From Pontixanthobacter sp. CEM42 (GTDB lineage: Bacteria; Pseudomonadota; Alphaproteobacteria; Sphingomonadales; Sphingomonadaceae): a stretch of DNA of 64,000 nucleotides. The notes beneath the pieces were generated by a model, which saw nothing but the letters and a program-made list of their open reading frames with translations, did not search any database and was not told where the DNA came from. Numbering within the stretch: the stretch's first letter is position 1; the number at the start of each line of letters is the position of its first letter. The DNA lies in contig NZ_JADQTN010000001.1 in assembly GCF_017812015.1 (NCBI RefSeq), positions 1,652,501-1,716,500 of the forward strand, in the 5' to 3' direction. The position numbers and the translations under genes are program-made. This document shows positions 1 to 7,741 of this stretch, piece after piece.

Positions 1-1257
1 CTAAAAGGGGGTGCGGCGATTGCTCTCGCGGGCGTGCAACTGGCAATCATTGCATTGCTAGCCCCAGTGCTCTTGCTGATGGTCTTCGGCTTGATGTTGA
101 TCGCTGCCGCAGTGACGATACCCCTGCTCCGAAAAGCTGATCGCTTAGGTCAGCGGCTAACCAAGTCGGGACGCAAGATACACAGCGTGCTGGGCGACTT
201 TCTCATCAGCCAGAAACTGGCGCGACTGAACAATGCCGAAAACGAGTTCTTTGATCGCTTTGACGGCTCGGTGCGCGATGTTCGCTCCCATCAGTCGGAG
301 TTTTTCGCGTCGCAAACTGCGGCAAGAGTAGGGTTCCAATTTGCAGCGGGCTGTGTGGTCGTTGCCGCGCTGCTGGTGGGTTTCTTCGCGCTCCAAACAC
401 CGTTGTCGATCTTGGCAGTGACGCTACTAGTGTTGGCCCGTTTGGTCGGCCCCGTGCAGATGATCGCGCAAACAGGGCAAGCGATTGCCAACACTCTTCC
501 GGCCTATTCATCTCTGCAAAACACCTTGGCTGAACTTCAGGCCAATGCGGAGCCGTCCATCAATCTTGACGACATCGAACCGAAGACCGGTCCGGCCGCG
601 CTCACGCTTTCAGCTATCTCGTTCGCATATTCCGAGAATAGTTCACCAGTCCTGCAAGGGATCAATTTGTCCGTCGCTCCGGGCGAAATCGTGGCGATTG
701 CAGGCGTATCGGGAAACGGAAAAACTACTCTACTCGATATCGTCAGCGGACTGCACAAATGCGCCGAGGGAACTGTCGCGGTTGATGGCAAGCAGCTCAT
801 TGAACCTTCTGATTTCCGTAATTGGCGCTCCCAATCGGCCTACCTCCCGCAAGATCCATTTCTGTTCGACAGCAGTTTGCGCGAGAACCTCACTTGGTCT
901 GCACGGGAAGTCAGCGATGACGCTTTATGGACGGCGCTCGAAACCGCCGAAGCAGACCAGTTCGTCCGCAAAATGCCTGATGGTTTGGGTAGCCGTGCAG
1001 GTGAACGAGGGCAAAACCTATCGGGCGGCCAACGCCAGCGAATATGCATCGCGCGAGCACTCCTTCGAAAGCCGCGATTGTTGATTCTAGACGAGGCGAC
1101 AAATGCCCTCGATGCACAGCTAGAGAAAGATATCCTGCACCGACTCATTGCTATGCGCGACCAATTTTCGATAATCTTGGTCACACACCGGCCCGATACG
1201 CAGCGTCTGGCTGATCGCATTGTAACACTCTCTGGCGGGACGATTGTAAGCCGATGA
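1..1257 (+). CDS. ABC transporter, 5' partial (probable lasso peptide exporter)
   Basis: The frame is open from the first base, so the N-terminus and several membrane helices lie upstream. What remains is hydrophobic membrane-domain sequence (two helical stretches in the first 150 codons) followed by a complete ABC ATPase: Walker A GVSGNGKTT near codon 236, signature LSGGQRQR near codon 340 and Walker B LLILDEA near codon 362. The GTG at 34 is only an internal codon. It is coupled to the next gene by an ATGA overlap. In a RiPP operon the natural role is export of the finished peptide and self-immunity (D protein). Whether an N-terminal peptidase domain exists cannot be seen. ABC assignment is certain; the lasso role is inferred from context. 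Confidence 0.85.
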   Translation, partial: LKGGAAIALAGVQLAIIALLAPVLLLMVFGLMLIAAAVTIPLLRKADRLGQRLTKSGRKIHSVLGDFLISQKLARLNNAENEFFDRFDGSVRDVRSHQSEFFASQTAARVGFQFAAGCVVVAALLVGFFALQTPLSILAVTLLVLARLVGPVQMIAQTGQAIANTLPAYSSLQNTLAELQANAEPSINLDDIEPKTGPAALTLSAISFAYSENSSPVLQGINLSVAPGEIVAIAGVSGNGKTTLLDIVSGLHKCAEGTVAVDGKQLIEPSDFRNWRSQSAYLPQDPFLFDSSLRENLTWSAREVSDDALWTALETAEADQFVRKMPDGLGSRAGERGQNLSGGQRQRICIARALLRKPRLLILDEATNALDAQLEKDILHRLIAMRDQFSIILVTHRPDTQRLADRIVTLSGGTIVSR

Positions 1258-2066
1258 GCAGCGAACTGATTGAACAGCGCCGCGCTTCCATCAAGCGACA
1301 TCTATTCCTGCTGTGTCCCAACAACAGCGGCTCGACCTATCTGTCTCGCGCACTTGCGACATCGCAATCTGTGTGGAGCCTGGAGCGCGAAGGGCAGCAC
1401 ACGCTAGGTTTTGCAGGACCGCATACAGGCGCGTCACCCTGGCCGCTGATCTGGGCCGCGGAAGAGAAGTCACTCACACATTTCCGCAATTCGCGTGATT
1501 ATGATTGGGAACGGACCAAGAAAGCCTGGTATTTCCATGCAACCGCAGCTCGCGATGATGCCCCGGTTTTCCATACTAAGTCTCCCCCGTTTCTACTGAT
1601 CGCAGACCAATTGGCCGCGAATTTCGAGAACCCGTCTTTCTTGTTCATGGTCCGCAATCCATATGCCGCGCTTGAAGGGATTCTAAGGCGACGTAAGCCA
1701 GTCGACGACGGGGACCTTCAACTTAACATGCCCAGGATTGCGGCGCGGCATCTAATTACGTGTTTCAAATACCAGCGCGACAATATCGCGCGTTATGCTG
1801 ACGATTCTTTCGCCTTTTCCTATGAGGCCTTGTGCAGCGATCCTGCCGAGATCGCACGCGGAATATCGGAGCTTGCTCCCGAACTGAACGATCTTCACCT
1901 ATCGCAAAGGCTCGCTGTAAAGGGCACTTATGACGAGACACTGCGCAACATGAACGATGACCAGATTGCCCGACTGACCGACGCGCAAATCGCGATGGCA
2001 AACGAGGTTTTTCGCCCAAATGCGGAACTGCTGTCGCATTTTGACTATTCACTGATCAGAACCTAG
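1254..2066 (+). CDS. Sulfotransferase family protein (first of two in the RiPP operon)
   Basis: 270 residues. The N-terminal NNSGSTYL (about residues 23-30) is a variant of the PAPS 5'-phosphosulfate loop, and FMVRNPYAALEG near residue 130 matches the 3'-phosphate-binding RNP element. These are sulfotransferase-fold hallmarks, so the enzyme probably moves sulfate from PAPS to a hydroxyl. The start ATG overlaps the stop of the ABC gene, so it is translationally coupled. The acceptor is unknown; inside this operon the precursor peptide (Tyr, Thr, Ser side chains in the tail) or a sugar on it is the obvious candidate. It is only distantly similar to the second sulfotransferase, which suggests different acceptors rather than duplication. 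Confidence 0.75.
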   Translation: MSSELIEQRRASIKRHLFLLCPNNSGSTYLSRALATSQSVWSLEREGQHTLGFAGPHTGASPWPLIWAAEEKSLTHFRNSRDYDWERTKKAWYFHATAARDDAPVFHTKSPPFLLIADQLAANFENPSFLFMVRNPYAALEGILRRRKPVDDGDLQLNMPRIAARHLITCFKYQRDNIARYADDSFAFSYEALCSDPAEIARGISELAPELNDLHLSQRLAVKGTYDETLRNMNDDQIARLTDAQIAMANEVFRPNAELLSHFDYSLIRT

Positions 2067-2118
2067 GCGTAGACTGAACATATCACGATATGATGTGATG
2101 TGTTGAGGAATCGGAATA

Positions 2119-2715
2119 GTGCCGCCTAAGGTTCAAAAACCACTGAATATCAGGCTTTTAAACTCGGTTGACGCACAGAAGTTGACGGCGCTCGCGCAGC
2201 GCGTATCGTCAACCACCTGGGGCGACGAAGACGGGCGAAAAGAAAACGATTTCGACGTATTCCATCACACGCAACATGTGATTTTTCGCTTCATTCGTGA
2301 CAACCGTGATCCAGAGGATTGCTACGCCAACCCCGCTTGGGATATTTGGGAGCCGGTGCTGATGCCGGTTATGCAGGCAGCGATTGCGCCCTATCAATTC
2401 CGCAAGCCGCAATTTCCGAAAGCGATGCTGGCCAAACTCGCTGCGGGACACACAATCGATCCGCATTATGACGGGGCTGGATCGAACCAGCGTGTCCACA
2501 AAATTCATGTCCCGCTGGTCACCAATTCCGAAGCAACGTTTCTCGTCAACGGCGAGAACTTCCACTTGGAGACGGGCAAAGCTTACGAAGTGAACAACAT
2601 CGTTTCCCACGGCGCGGCAAATGGCGGACCAGAGGACCGCATCCATTTCATCTTCGAGGTGTTTGAAAGCGACTACGAAGACGCCCAGCAGAACGGCGCG
2701 ACCGCCAATGTATAG
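2119..2715 (+). CDS. Aspartyl/asparaginyl beta-hydroxylase-like 2-oxoglutarate oxygenase
   Basis: 198 residues from a GTG preceded by GAGGA at about 2104. The Fe(II)/2-oxoglutarate signature is visible: HxD (H116, D118 in PHYDGAG), a distal His at 154 (SHG) and Arg164 in EDRIHF for 2-oxoglutarate. The layout fits the Asp/Asn beta-hydroxylase family (PF05118). An Fe/2OG enzyme of this general type hydroxylates an Asp in the lasso peptide canucin (knowledge of that pathway). Here the core holds two Asn and one Glu but no Asp, so Asn31 or Asn37 of the precursor would be the candidates. The kinase gene starts inside its last codons, so the two are co-translated. Family is well supported; substrate is inference. 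Confidence 0.8.
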   Translation: MPPKVQKPLNIRLLNSVDAQKLTALAQRVSSTTWGDEDGRKENDFDVFHHTQHVIFRFIRDNRDPEDCYANPAWDIWEPVLMPVMQAAIAPYQFRKPQFPKAMLAKLAAGHTIDPHYDGAGSNQRVHKIHVPLVTNSEATFLVNGENFHLETGKAYEVNNIVSHGAANGGPEDRIHFIFEVFESDYEDAQQNGATANV

Positions 2716-3613
2716 CGCCTATGGGTTGGCAATACAGTCGGACATAGCACTCCCCGCCCTAACCCGGATCGAACCAACAACGCCAAATATTACCATCGCG
2801 GCGGCAAACATCCCCGCAGATGCAGGCGGCAAAACCAAGTTTCGCAATTGGGAAGCCGAGCCTAACCGCTTCCTAAGCCACTTCTTTGGTATCGGGCGGT
2901 TTCTCGTCACAGGCGGCGACACCATCCACTACACCCCTGAAGACGGCGCGGACGACACGCAGATCATTTCGATCCTTCTGGGAACCGCACTTGCTGCTGC
3001 TCTGATGCAGCGCAGGATCCTGCCGATCCATTCGTGCAGCGTGTTGACGGACAAGGGCGCAGTGCTGGTGATGGGGCGTTCCGGCGCCGGTAAATCGACC
3101 ATGCTCGGCGGATTGCTCGCGCTGGACCTGCCGATGCTGGCCGACGATGTGACCGGACTCGATGTGGACGCAGCTGGAATCCCCATGGCCATTCCCGGCT
3201 TTCCGGCAATGCGGCTTTGGGAGGACTCGCTAACCGAACTCGGCCACACATCTGATGGTCTTGCGCAAGTTCGCAGAGACATCAGCAAGTTTTATCTACC
3301 GGTCTCAAAATTCCATGGCGCACCCGAACCGATCAGGGCGATCATCCATCTGACAGCCAGCAACGAATCCGAGGCACGGATCGAGACGATGAACCAAGCG
3401 GAGCGCGTCGAATGCCTATCCCGCTTCATCTTCCGCAAGAAGTTCATTGACGGCATGGGCATGCGTCGCTTTGCTTTCCAGCAAGTTGCGAAAACAATCA
3501 ATCACGTCACTCTCCTCAGGGTTACCCGCCCGGCTGCCACGATAGAGCCCAAACAGCTTGCGCAAACGATGCTGGATCAGATTGCAGAAACCGAAGCGGC
3601 GACAGCCCCGTGA
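2708..3613 (+). CDS. HPr kinase/phosphorylase-like peptide kinase (lasso tailoring kinase)
   Basis: 301 residues starting at the ATG that overlaps the preceding stop by 8 bp; a longer upstream frame exists but lies wholly inside the hydroxylase gene. Walker A GRSGAGKS is at residues 123-130 and the acidic pair DD at 146-147, as in HprK catalytic cores. HprK relatives in lasso clusters (paeninodin PadeK, ThcoK) phosphorylate the C-terminal Ser of the precursor. The precursor encoded at 4942-5073 ends in Ser, which supports this function. HprK-related genes also occur beside PqqD-like genes in exopolysaccharide/exosortase loci, but no exosortase is seen. Overlaps the next gene through GTGA. Confidence 0.8.
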   Translation: MYSAYGLAIQSDIALPALTRIEPTTPNITIAAANIPADAGGKTKFRNWEAEPNRFLSHFFGIGRFLVTGGDTIHYTPEDGADDTQIISILLGTALAAALMQRRILPIHSCSVLTDKGAVLVMGRSGAGKSTMLGGLLALDLPMLADDVTGLDVDAAGIPMAIPGFPAMRLWEDSLTELGHTSDGLAQVRRDISKFYLPVSKFHGAPEPIRAIIHLTASNESEARIETMNQAERVECLSRFIFRKKFIDGMGMRRFAFQQVAKTINHVTLLRVTRPAATIEPKQLAQTMLDQIAETEAATAP

Positions 3614-4485
3614 CCACAGCCCAGTTCAACAATGACCAAAAGCTGGTCTGGCTTGCCTCTTATCCAAAGTCCGGCAGCACTTGGTTGCGCAGTTTGTTGA
3701 CTGCCTATCTGCTGCCCGGCGATGAGTTTGATCTCAACGCTATGGTCGGTGAGCATGACCCGTTTGATAGGCAGATGTTGGATGATCATGCTGGCATCAG
3801 TTCCGCGGATTTCCTGCCGCACGAGCTGATGCCATATCAAGCGCAGCTTCACTGCGATATGGCGCGCGAAAGCGACGATTGGCGATTAATCAAAACGCAT
3901 AGCGCCTATCTAACGGCGGATGGAGGAAAAGAACTGTTCCCGGCCTCAGCCAGCGCCGGAGCCATCGTAATCGTGCGCAATCCGATCGACATTGTCCCTT
4001 CCTATGCCCACCACGAGGGCAGGGATTACGACTGGATAATCGCACATATGCGCAACGAGGATGCCGGTGCCGATAGCTGGCGCAATCGCAGTACCCCGAT
4101 GCTCCCACAGCAAATGTCGAGTTGGTCGATTAATGTCGAGAGCTGGCTCAGCCAGTCCAAAATCCCGATCCTAATGCTGCGGTATGAAGATATGCATCGC
4201 GATCCTGAAACTAGCTTAACTGCGGTTCTGCGCTTTTGTGCAATCGATGTCGAACCGGACTTGGTAACAAAGGCAATCGCCCGGTGTAGTATCGACCGCC
4301 TAAGAGCGGATGAGAAACAAACGGGATTTAACGAAAGACCGTCTACCCGACGAACTTTCTTTCGTTCGGGGACAATTGGAGATGGCCTAAGAAGCCTATC
4401 GCATGAACAAATCAAGATGATATTGGCCGATCATGGCAAACTCATGGATACCGTCGGCTACAATTCCGAAGTGCCAGTTATCTAG
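3610..4485 (+). CDS. Sulfotransferase family protein (second of two)
   Basis: 291 residues from a GTG overlapping the kinase stop by 4 bp. It has a textbook PAPS loop, YPKSGSTWLRS (residues 18-28), and the 3'-phosphate element IVRNPIDIVPSYA near residue 122, as in cytosolic sulfotransferase-fold enzymes. A C-terminal RRTFFRSGTIGDG stretch resembles the conserved RKG-type PAPS-binding region (here RSG). It most likely transfers sulfate from PAPS to an alcohol or phenol. Presence of two dissimilar sulfotransferases within five genes of a RiPP precursor is unusual. Function on the peptide is inferred from operon context only. Confidence 0.8.
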   Translation: MTTAQFNNDQKLVWLASYPKSGSTWLRSLLTAYLLPGDEFDLNAMVGEHDPFDRQMLDDHAGISSADFLPHELMPYQAQLHCDMARESDDWRLIKTHSAYLTADGGKELFPASASAGAIVIVRNPIDIVPSYAHHEGRDYDWIIAHMRNEDAGADSWRNRSTPMLPQQMSSWSINVESWLSQSKIPILMLRYEDMHRDPETSLTAVLRFCAIDVEPDLVTKAIARCSIDRLRADEKQTGFNERPSTRRTFFRSGTIGDGLRSLSHEQIKMILADHGKLMDTVGYNSEVPVI

Positions 4486-4511
4486 AAAAAAGTGAATAAG
4501 CAGAGAAATTT

Positions 4512-4808
4512 ATGAATCAGTCCAAGTCAACACTGTCGACGGATAGCGTCGTCAAGCACAATGAAGATGTGCTGTTCAGCGAAGTGGCCGATGGCATGTC
4601 ACTGATGGATATCGAGAGCGGGAAGTACTTCCATTTTGACGAGACCGGCGCACGCATCTGGAAGCAGATAAATGGTGAGATGCAGATCAGCGAAATCTGC
4701 GACAAACTGCAATACGAATTCGACGTGGAAGCCGAAACCTGCCAAAGAGATACGCTAGAGTTCCTCCAAGAACTAGCGGATATGGACCTCGTAAAGACCG
4801 GAGGATAG
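4512..4808 (+). CDS. PqqD-like RiPP recognition element (lasso B1 protein)
   Basis: 98 residues. The pattern is that of PqqD/RRE proteins: an early beta region (VLFSEVADGMSLMDIESGKYFHFDE), then GARIWKQI and a helical C-terminal half (ISEICDKLQYEFDVEAETCQRDTLEFL). Such proteins bind the leader peptide and deliver the precursor to the protease and cyclase. It sits directly upstream of the precursor gene. In split lasso systems B1 partners with a B2 transglutaminase-like peptidase, which is not found in this window. The same fold occurs in HprK-linked exopolysaccharide loci, but the adjacent small peptide and cyclase favour the RiPP reading. Confidence 0.8.
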   Translation: MNQSKSTLSTDSVVKHNEDVLFSEVADGMSLMDIESGKYFHFDETGARIWKQINGEMQISEICDKLQYEFDVEAETCQRDTLEFLQELADMDLVKTGG

Positions 4809-4863
4809 TCGGGTTCGTACAATTCTTACCCGGCTGGAAACTATAGGTAAAACTACAATATTC

Positions 4864-4892
4864 TTGCCAGAGCTCCATTTCTCATCTTTAAG
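4864..4892 (+). promoter_or_regulatory. Candidate promoter for the precursor peptide
   Basis: TTGCCA at 4864-4869 and TTTAAG at 4887-4892 are spaced by 17 bp in the 133-bp gap between the B1 gene and the precursor. An internal promoter here would allow the precursor to be made in excess over the upstream genes. The -10 match is weak. Confidence 0.3.
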
Positions 4893-4941
4893 AGACGGAG
4901 CAATGGGCAATTTCTAGCGATTATATCGAGGGGTACCGACC

Positions 4942-5073
4942 ATGAGCAATGCAAAAGATAACCGGACGGAATGGAAAAAGCCGCAGGTGACTGCAATCAC
5001 ACCGGTACGCCGTACGCGCGGTGGTCCGGGTAACATCCGTCCAGTGGAAAACGCTTTTTACGCGACCTCGTAA
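4942..5073 (+). CDS. Lasso-type RiPP precursor peptide (43 aa)
   Basis: A 43-codon gene with GAGGGG at 4929-4934 as ribosome-binding site, 7 bases before the ATG. The leader carries WKKPQVTAITPV, resembling the KP-hydrophobic motif bound by lasso RREs, then RRTR. The putative core is GGPGNIRPVENAFYATS (residues 27-43). With Thr25 at position -2 the core starts at Gly27 and aligns with paeninodin (AGPGTSTPD, recalled from the literature). The only acidic acceptor is Glu36, which is core position 10 in that register and position 9 if the core starts at Gly28. The terminal Ser43 is the expected kinase target; Tyr40, Thr42 and Asn31/37 are candidates for the other tailoring enzymes. TAA is followed at once by TAG. 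No experimental proof; the assignment rests on sequence and context. Confidence 0.78.
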   Translation: MSNAKDNRTEWKKPQVTAITPVRRTRGGPGNIRPVENAFYATS

Positions 5074-5113
5074 TAGAAGCGATTTGTATTCGTCATTTGG
5101 CGACACAAAAATG

Positions 5114-5148
5114 AAAACGGGCGCAACTGAAGAGTTCGCGCCCGTTTT
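5114..5148 (+). terminator. Hairpin terminator/attenuator between precursor and cyclase
   Basis: AAAACGGGCG (5114-5123) pairs perfectly with CGCCCGTTTT (5139-5148). The stem extends inward by C-G and, past a bulged C, AACT/AGTT, closing on a GAAG loop. The 3' arm ends in TTTT, as in Rho-independent terminators. It lies between precursor and cyclase, where lasso operons commonly carry such a hairpin. It probably lowers cyclase expression relative to precursor while letting some readthrough pass. Confidence 0.75.
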
Positions 5149-5195
5149 GCTATTTCCTGTTGCCATGTCTGACAGCAGGGTAAAGACAATCGATC

Positions 5196-6851
5196 ATGCT
5201 GCTCGCTAAATTCGACAGGCAATCACCAACAACGCGCGATGCGCCCGGCGACACCGTAATCCTCGCTGATGCCCGGATTGATGACCGCCAGGCACTGCTG
5301 GCGAAGTTGGGGATCACACAGCCCATAGCTGACGAAGGGCTAATCCTCGAAGCCTATGCACGATGGGGCGAAAAATGCGTCGATCATCTGATCGGTGACT
5401 TCGCATTTGTCATTGTCGACGCGCGGCGCAAGCAAATTTTCTGCGCGCGGGATTACATCGGCGCGCGGCCACTGTTTTACTCGCTCGACCATGACGAGTT
5501 ACATATCGCCGGCGATATCGCAGGCCTAGCGAATGATCGGTCGCGCGAATTTGATCATCGCGTCGTCGCCTCAGTCCTCGCGTTCAACACCTACTTCCCA
5601 ACAGACCGCACGCTCTTAAAACACGTCAAAAGGCTTCCACCCGGTCATACTCTAACCGTTCGCGCTGATAGCCACACGTTGGAACGATATTGGGAACCAC
5701 GCAATTTTTCGCTGCTGAAACTGCCAAGCGACGATGACTACATTGAGTCTGGTCGTGAGCTTCTAGCCCAAGCAGTTTCGGACAGATTGCGCGATACGGC
5801 GCGACCGTCAGTACATCTGAGCGGCGGGCTGGACTCATCGGCTGTCGCCGCGCTCGTCACGAACTCGCAACGCGAAGCTGGCCACTCCGATCCGCTAGCT
5901 TACGCGTGGTATCTGGGCGATACTGACAATCCAGCAGACGACGAAACGCGGTGGGCAGAAGCTACCCGATCGGCGCTCGATGTAGTCATGCACGCACCAA
6001 CAGCCACAGTCGATGGACTCACCGCGATTTTACGGGCTGACTGGTGCCTCGCGCCCGATGCATCCAACCTGTTTGGCGAAACCGCAATACTGGACCACGC
6101 CCGCTCTCACGGTGTGGACACCATTTTGTCCGGCTGGGGCGGTGACGAGGGATTATCTTTCAACGGGCGCGGGTACCGCGCGGAATTGCTGATGAGCCTG
6201 CGATGGCGAGAGCTCGCGTCCATCTGCAAAGGTCCATTTCCTGCATCGCTGGCGCGCGGCATCAAGCAGGGACTCGGAGAACTTGCTCAATCAAAGACTG
6301 GTGAGCAAGCGAAGGCAAAAATCTGCACAAGTTACTTGAGGCCAGAAATCGTCGCCGACGTAGAGCTATTTACCCCTGCACCAATATCACTTCATAGTTC
6401 CCGTCAGGCGATGGCAAGTTTGCTGGAAACGGGCGCGCAAACTGCACGGCTTGAAGATTGGGCAATTGCCGGTCGATCCCACGGAATAACCTATTCTTAT
6501 CCGCTATTGGATCGCCGGGTCATCGAGTTTGCTTTGTCGCTTCCCGGGCATTTATTCTATCGGCCGGAGGCGCGGCGTTGGATCATGCGCAAAGTACTTG
6601 ATCCAAAACTGCCCGATTTGGTCCGTTGGAACGATAGCAAGCTGGAGCTCGCCCGTGTGAACCATCTCAAAGCGCTTATGGCAGAAGCTTTCGAGCAATG
6701 CGCTGATTTGCTCGAAGGATGCAGCGATTTTGAAGGCAGAGAGCAGTTTGTTAATGTAGACAGACTCATCGATGATTTGCGCGGCCCGAAGGAAAACCTG
6801 TTGGACAATTTTTCAAACAAGCGCCGCGCGCTGCAATTCCTGAAATTCTAA
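5196..6851 (+). CDS. Asparagine synthetase-like lasso cyclase (C protein)
   Basis: 551 residues; the ATG follows an in-frame stop at 5181-5183. The N-terminal half has the class II glutamine-amidotransferase fold (GDFAFVIVDARRKQIFCARDYIGARPLFY), but residue 2 is Leu rather than the Cys nucleophile, so glutaminase activity is absent, as in lasso cyclases. The C-terminal synthetase domain has the ATP pyrophosphatase loop SGGLDSS (209-215) and later GWGGDEG. These enzymes adenylate the Asp/Glu side chain of the core so that the new N-terminal amine closes the macrolactam. It follows the precursor gene and hairpin and is 1 bp from the glycosyltransferase gene. A true asparagine synthetase is unlikely given the missing Cys. 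Confidence 0.85.
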   Translation: MLLAKFDRQSPTTRDAPGDTVILADARIDDRQALLAKLGITQPIADEGLILEAYARWGEKCVDHLIGDFAFVIVDARRKQIFCARDYIGARPLFYSLDHDELHIAGDIAGLANDRSREFDHRVVASVLAFNTYFPTDRTLLKHVKRLPPGHTLTVRADSHTLERYWEPRNFSLLKLPSDDDYIESGRELLAQAVSDRLRDTARPSVHLSGGLDSSAVAALVTNSQREAGHSDPLAYAWYLGDTDNPADDETRWAEATRSALDVVMHAPTATVDGLTAILRADWCLAPDASNLFGETAILDHARSHGVDTILSGWGGDEGLSFNGRGYRAELLMSLRWRELASICKGPFPASLARGIKQGLGELAQSKTGEQAKAKICTSYLRPEIVADVELFTPAPISLHSSRQAMASLLETGAQTARLEDWAIAGRSHGITYSYPLLDRRVIEFALSLPGHLFYRPEARRWIMRKVLDPKLPDLVRWNDSKLELARVNHLKALMAEAFEQCADLLEGCSDFEGREQFVNVDRLIDDLRGPKENLLDNFSNKRRALQFLKF

Positions 6852-6852
6852 T

Positions 6853-7737
6853 ATGGCAGCGCCCACACAAATATCAGAGATCGTGACTGTCACATCGCGC
6901 GGCTATTTGCCAGGCACACAGGTGATGCTGCATTCGTTCTTGCACCACAATCCATGGTTCGACGGACAGATTACAATCTTGCACGACGATTTGTTGGCCG
7001 ACGATATGGCTACGCTTCGCCTCGGTTTTCCAGCCATCACATTTGTGGGTCCGTCGACCGAACTGACGGCGGCGATGGACACGCTGGTAGCGGACTTCCC
7101 AAATTTGAAAGACCGACAGCGGCGCTTCCTCTCATTAGAAGCATTTCACCCTGATCGCATTGGCCGCGCACTGTTTTGTGACGGCGATCTTCTGTTCCGC
7201 AACGATGTCTCTGCGATACTTGGTGCCAACGCCCAACTGATCGCATGCGGTGATCGCGCACAGATCGCTGGCGCTGGGCGCGATCCCGCGTCCATGAAAG
7301 AGCGCAGCGCATGCGATCCAAAGACCGATTCTGATAGCTTCAATGCAGGGCTAATGGTGATTGATGAGTCACTTCGAACAGAAATTGTCTGGAACCAGCT
7401 TCTGGGCCAACTCGATCCTCAAGCATGGCAATCGGTAACCTCAGACCATACCGACCAAACCGTTTTTAACCGCCAGTTCGGCAATCAAGTGACGCTCGCC
7501 GATCCTGCCTACAACTATCTGGTTGGCCATGCCGGACGCGTACGTTCGGCAATAGCAAGCCCAATGAGCGATGCAAAAGTCCTCCACTTCAATGGTCCTG
7601 CAAAGCCGTGGAATTTCGGCGCGCATCTGGCAGCGACAGCGAACGACGCAAGCTTTGTGAAGGCCATGCAGCACTGGTTTGATGCCTACATCGAATTCTT
7701 GTCATCCTATCATTTCGCGCTTGGTTCGCCGGATTAA
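6853..7737 (+). CDS. GT8-like glycosyltransferase
   Basis: 294 residues. The N-terminus (VTVTSRGYLPGTQVMLHSFLHHNPWF) and the CDGDLLFRND element carrying a DxD-type metal/nucleotide-sugar site fit glycosyltransferase family 8 or a close GT-A relative. HFNGPAKPW near residue 243 matches the C-terminal H-x-x-G-x-x-KPW motif of GT8. It begins 1 bp after the cyclase stop, so it is almost surely co-transcribed with it. In this operon it may glycosylate the peptide, or add a sugar that is then sulfated. It is the last gene of the operon and converges on the minus-strand permease fusion. Confidence 0.78.
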   Translation: MAAPTQISEIVTVTSRGYLPGTQVMLHSFLHHNPWFDGQITILHDDLLADDMATLRLGFPAITFVGPSTELTAAMDTLVADFPNLKDRQRRFLSLEAFHPDRIGRALFCDGDLLFRNDVSAILGANAQLIACGDRAQIAGAGRDPASMKERSACDPKTDSDSFNAGLMVIDESLRTEIVWNQLLGQLDPQAWQSVTSDHTDQTVFNRQFGNQVTLADPAYNYLVGHAGRVRSAIASPMSDAKVLHFNGPAKPWNFGAHLAATANDASFVKAMQHWFDAYIEFLSSYHFALGSPD

Positions 7738-7741
7738 CGGT

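Noticed and set aside
2082-2099. ATCAC-N8-GTGAT inverted repeat upstream of the hydroxylase gene
   Set aside because: Short arms inside an operon gap, with spacing unlike a CRP/FNR site; likely chance.
1254-6851. Exosortase/exopolysaccharide locus instead of a RiPP operon
   Set aside because: HprK-like, PqqD-like and asparagine-synthetase-like genes also occur in exosortase-linked polysaccharide loci, but there is no exosortase, chain-length regulator or glycan polymerase. A peptide with an RRE-type leader lies exactly between B1 and cyclase.
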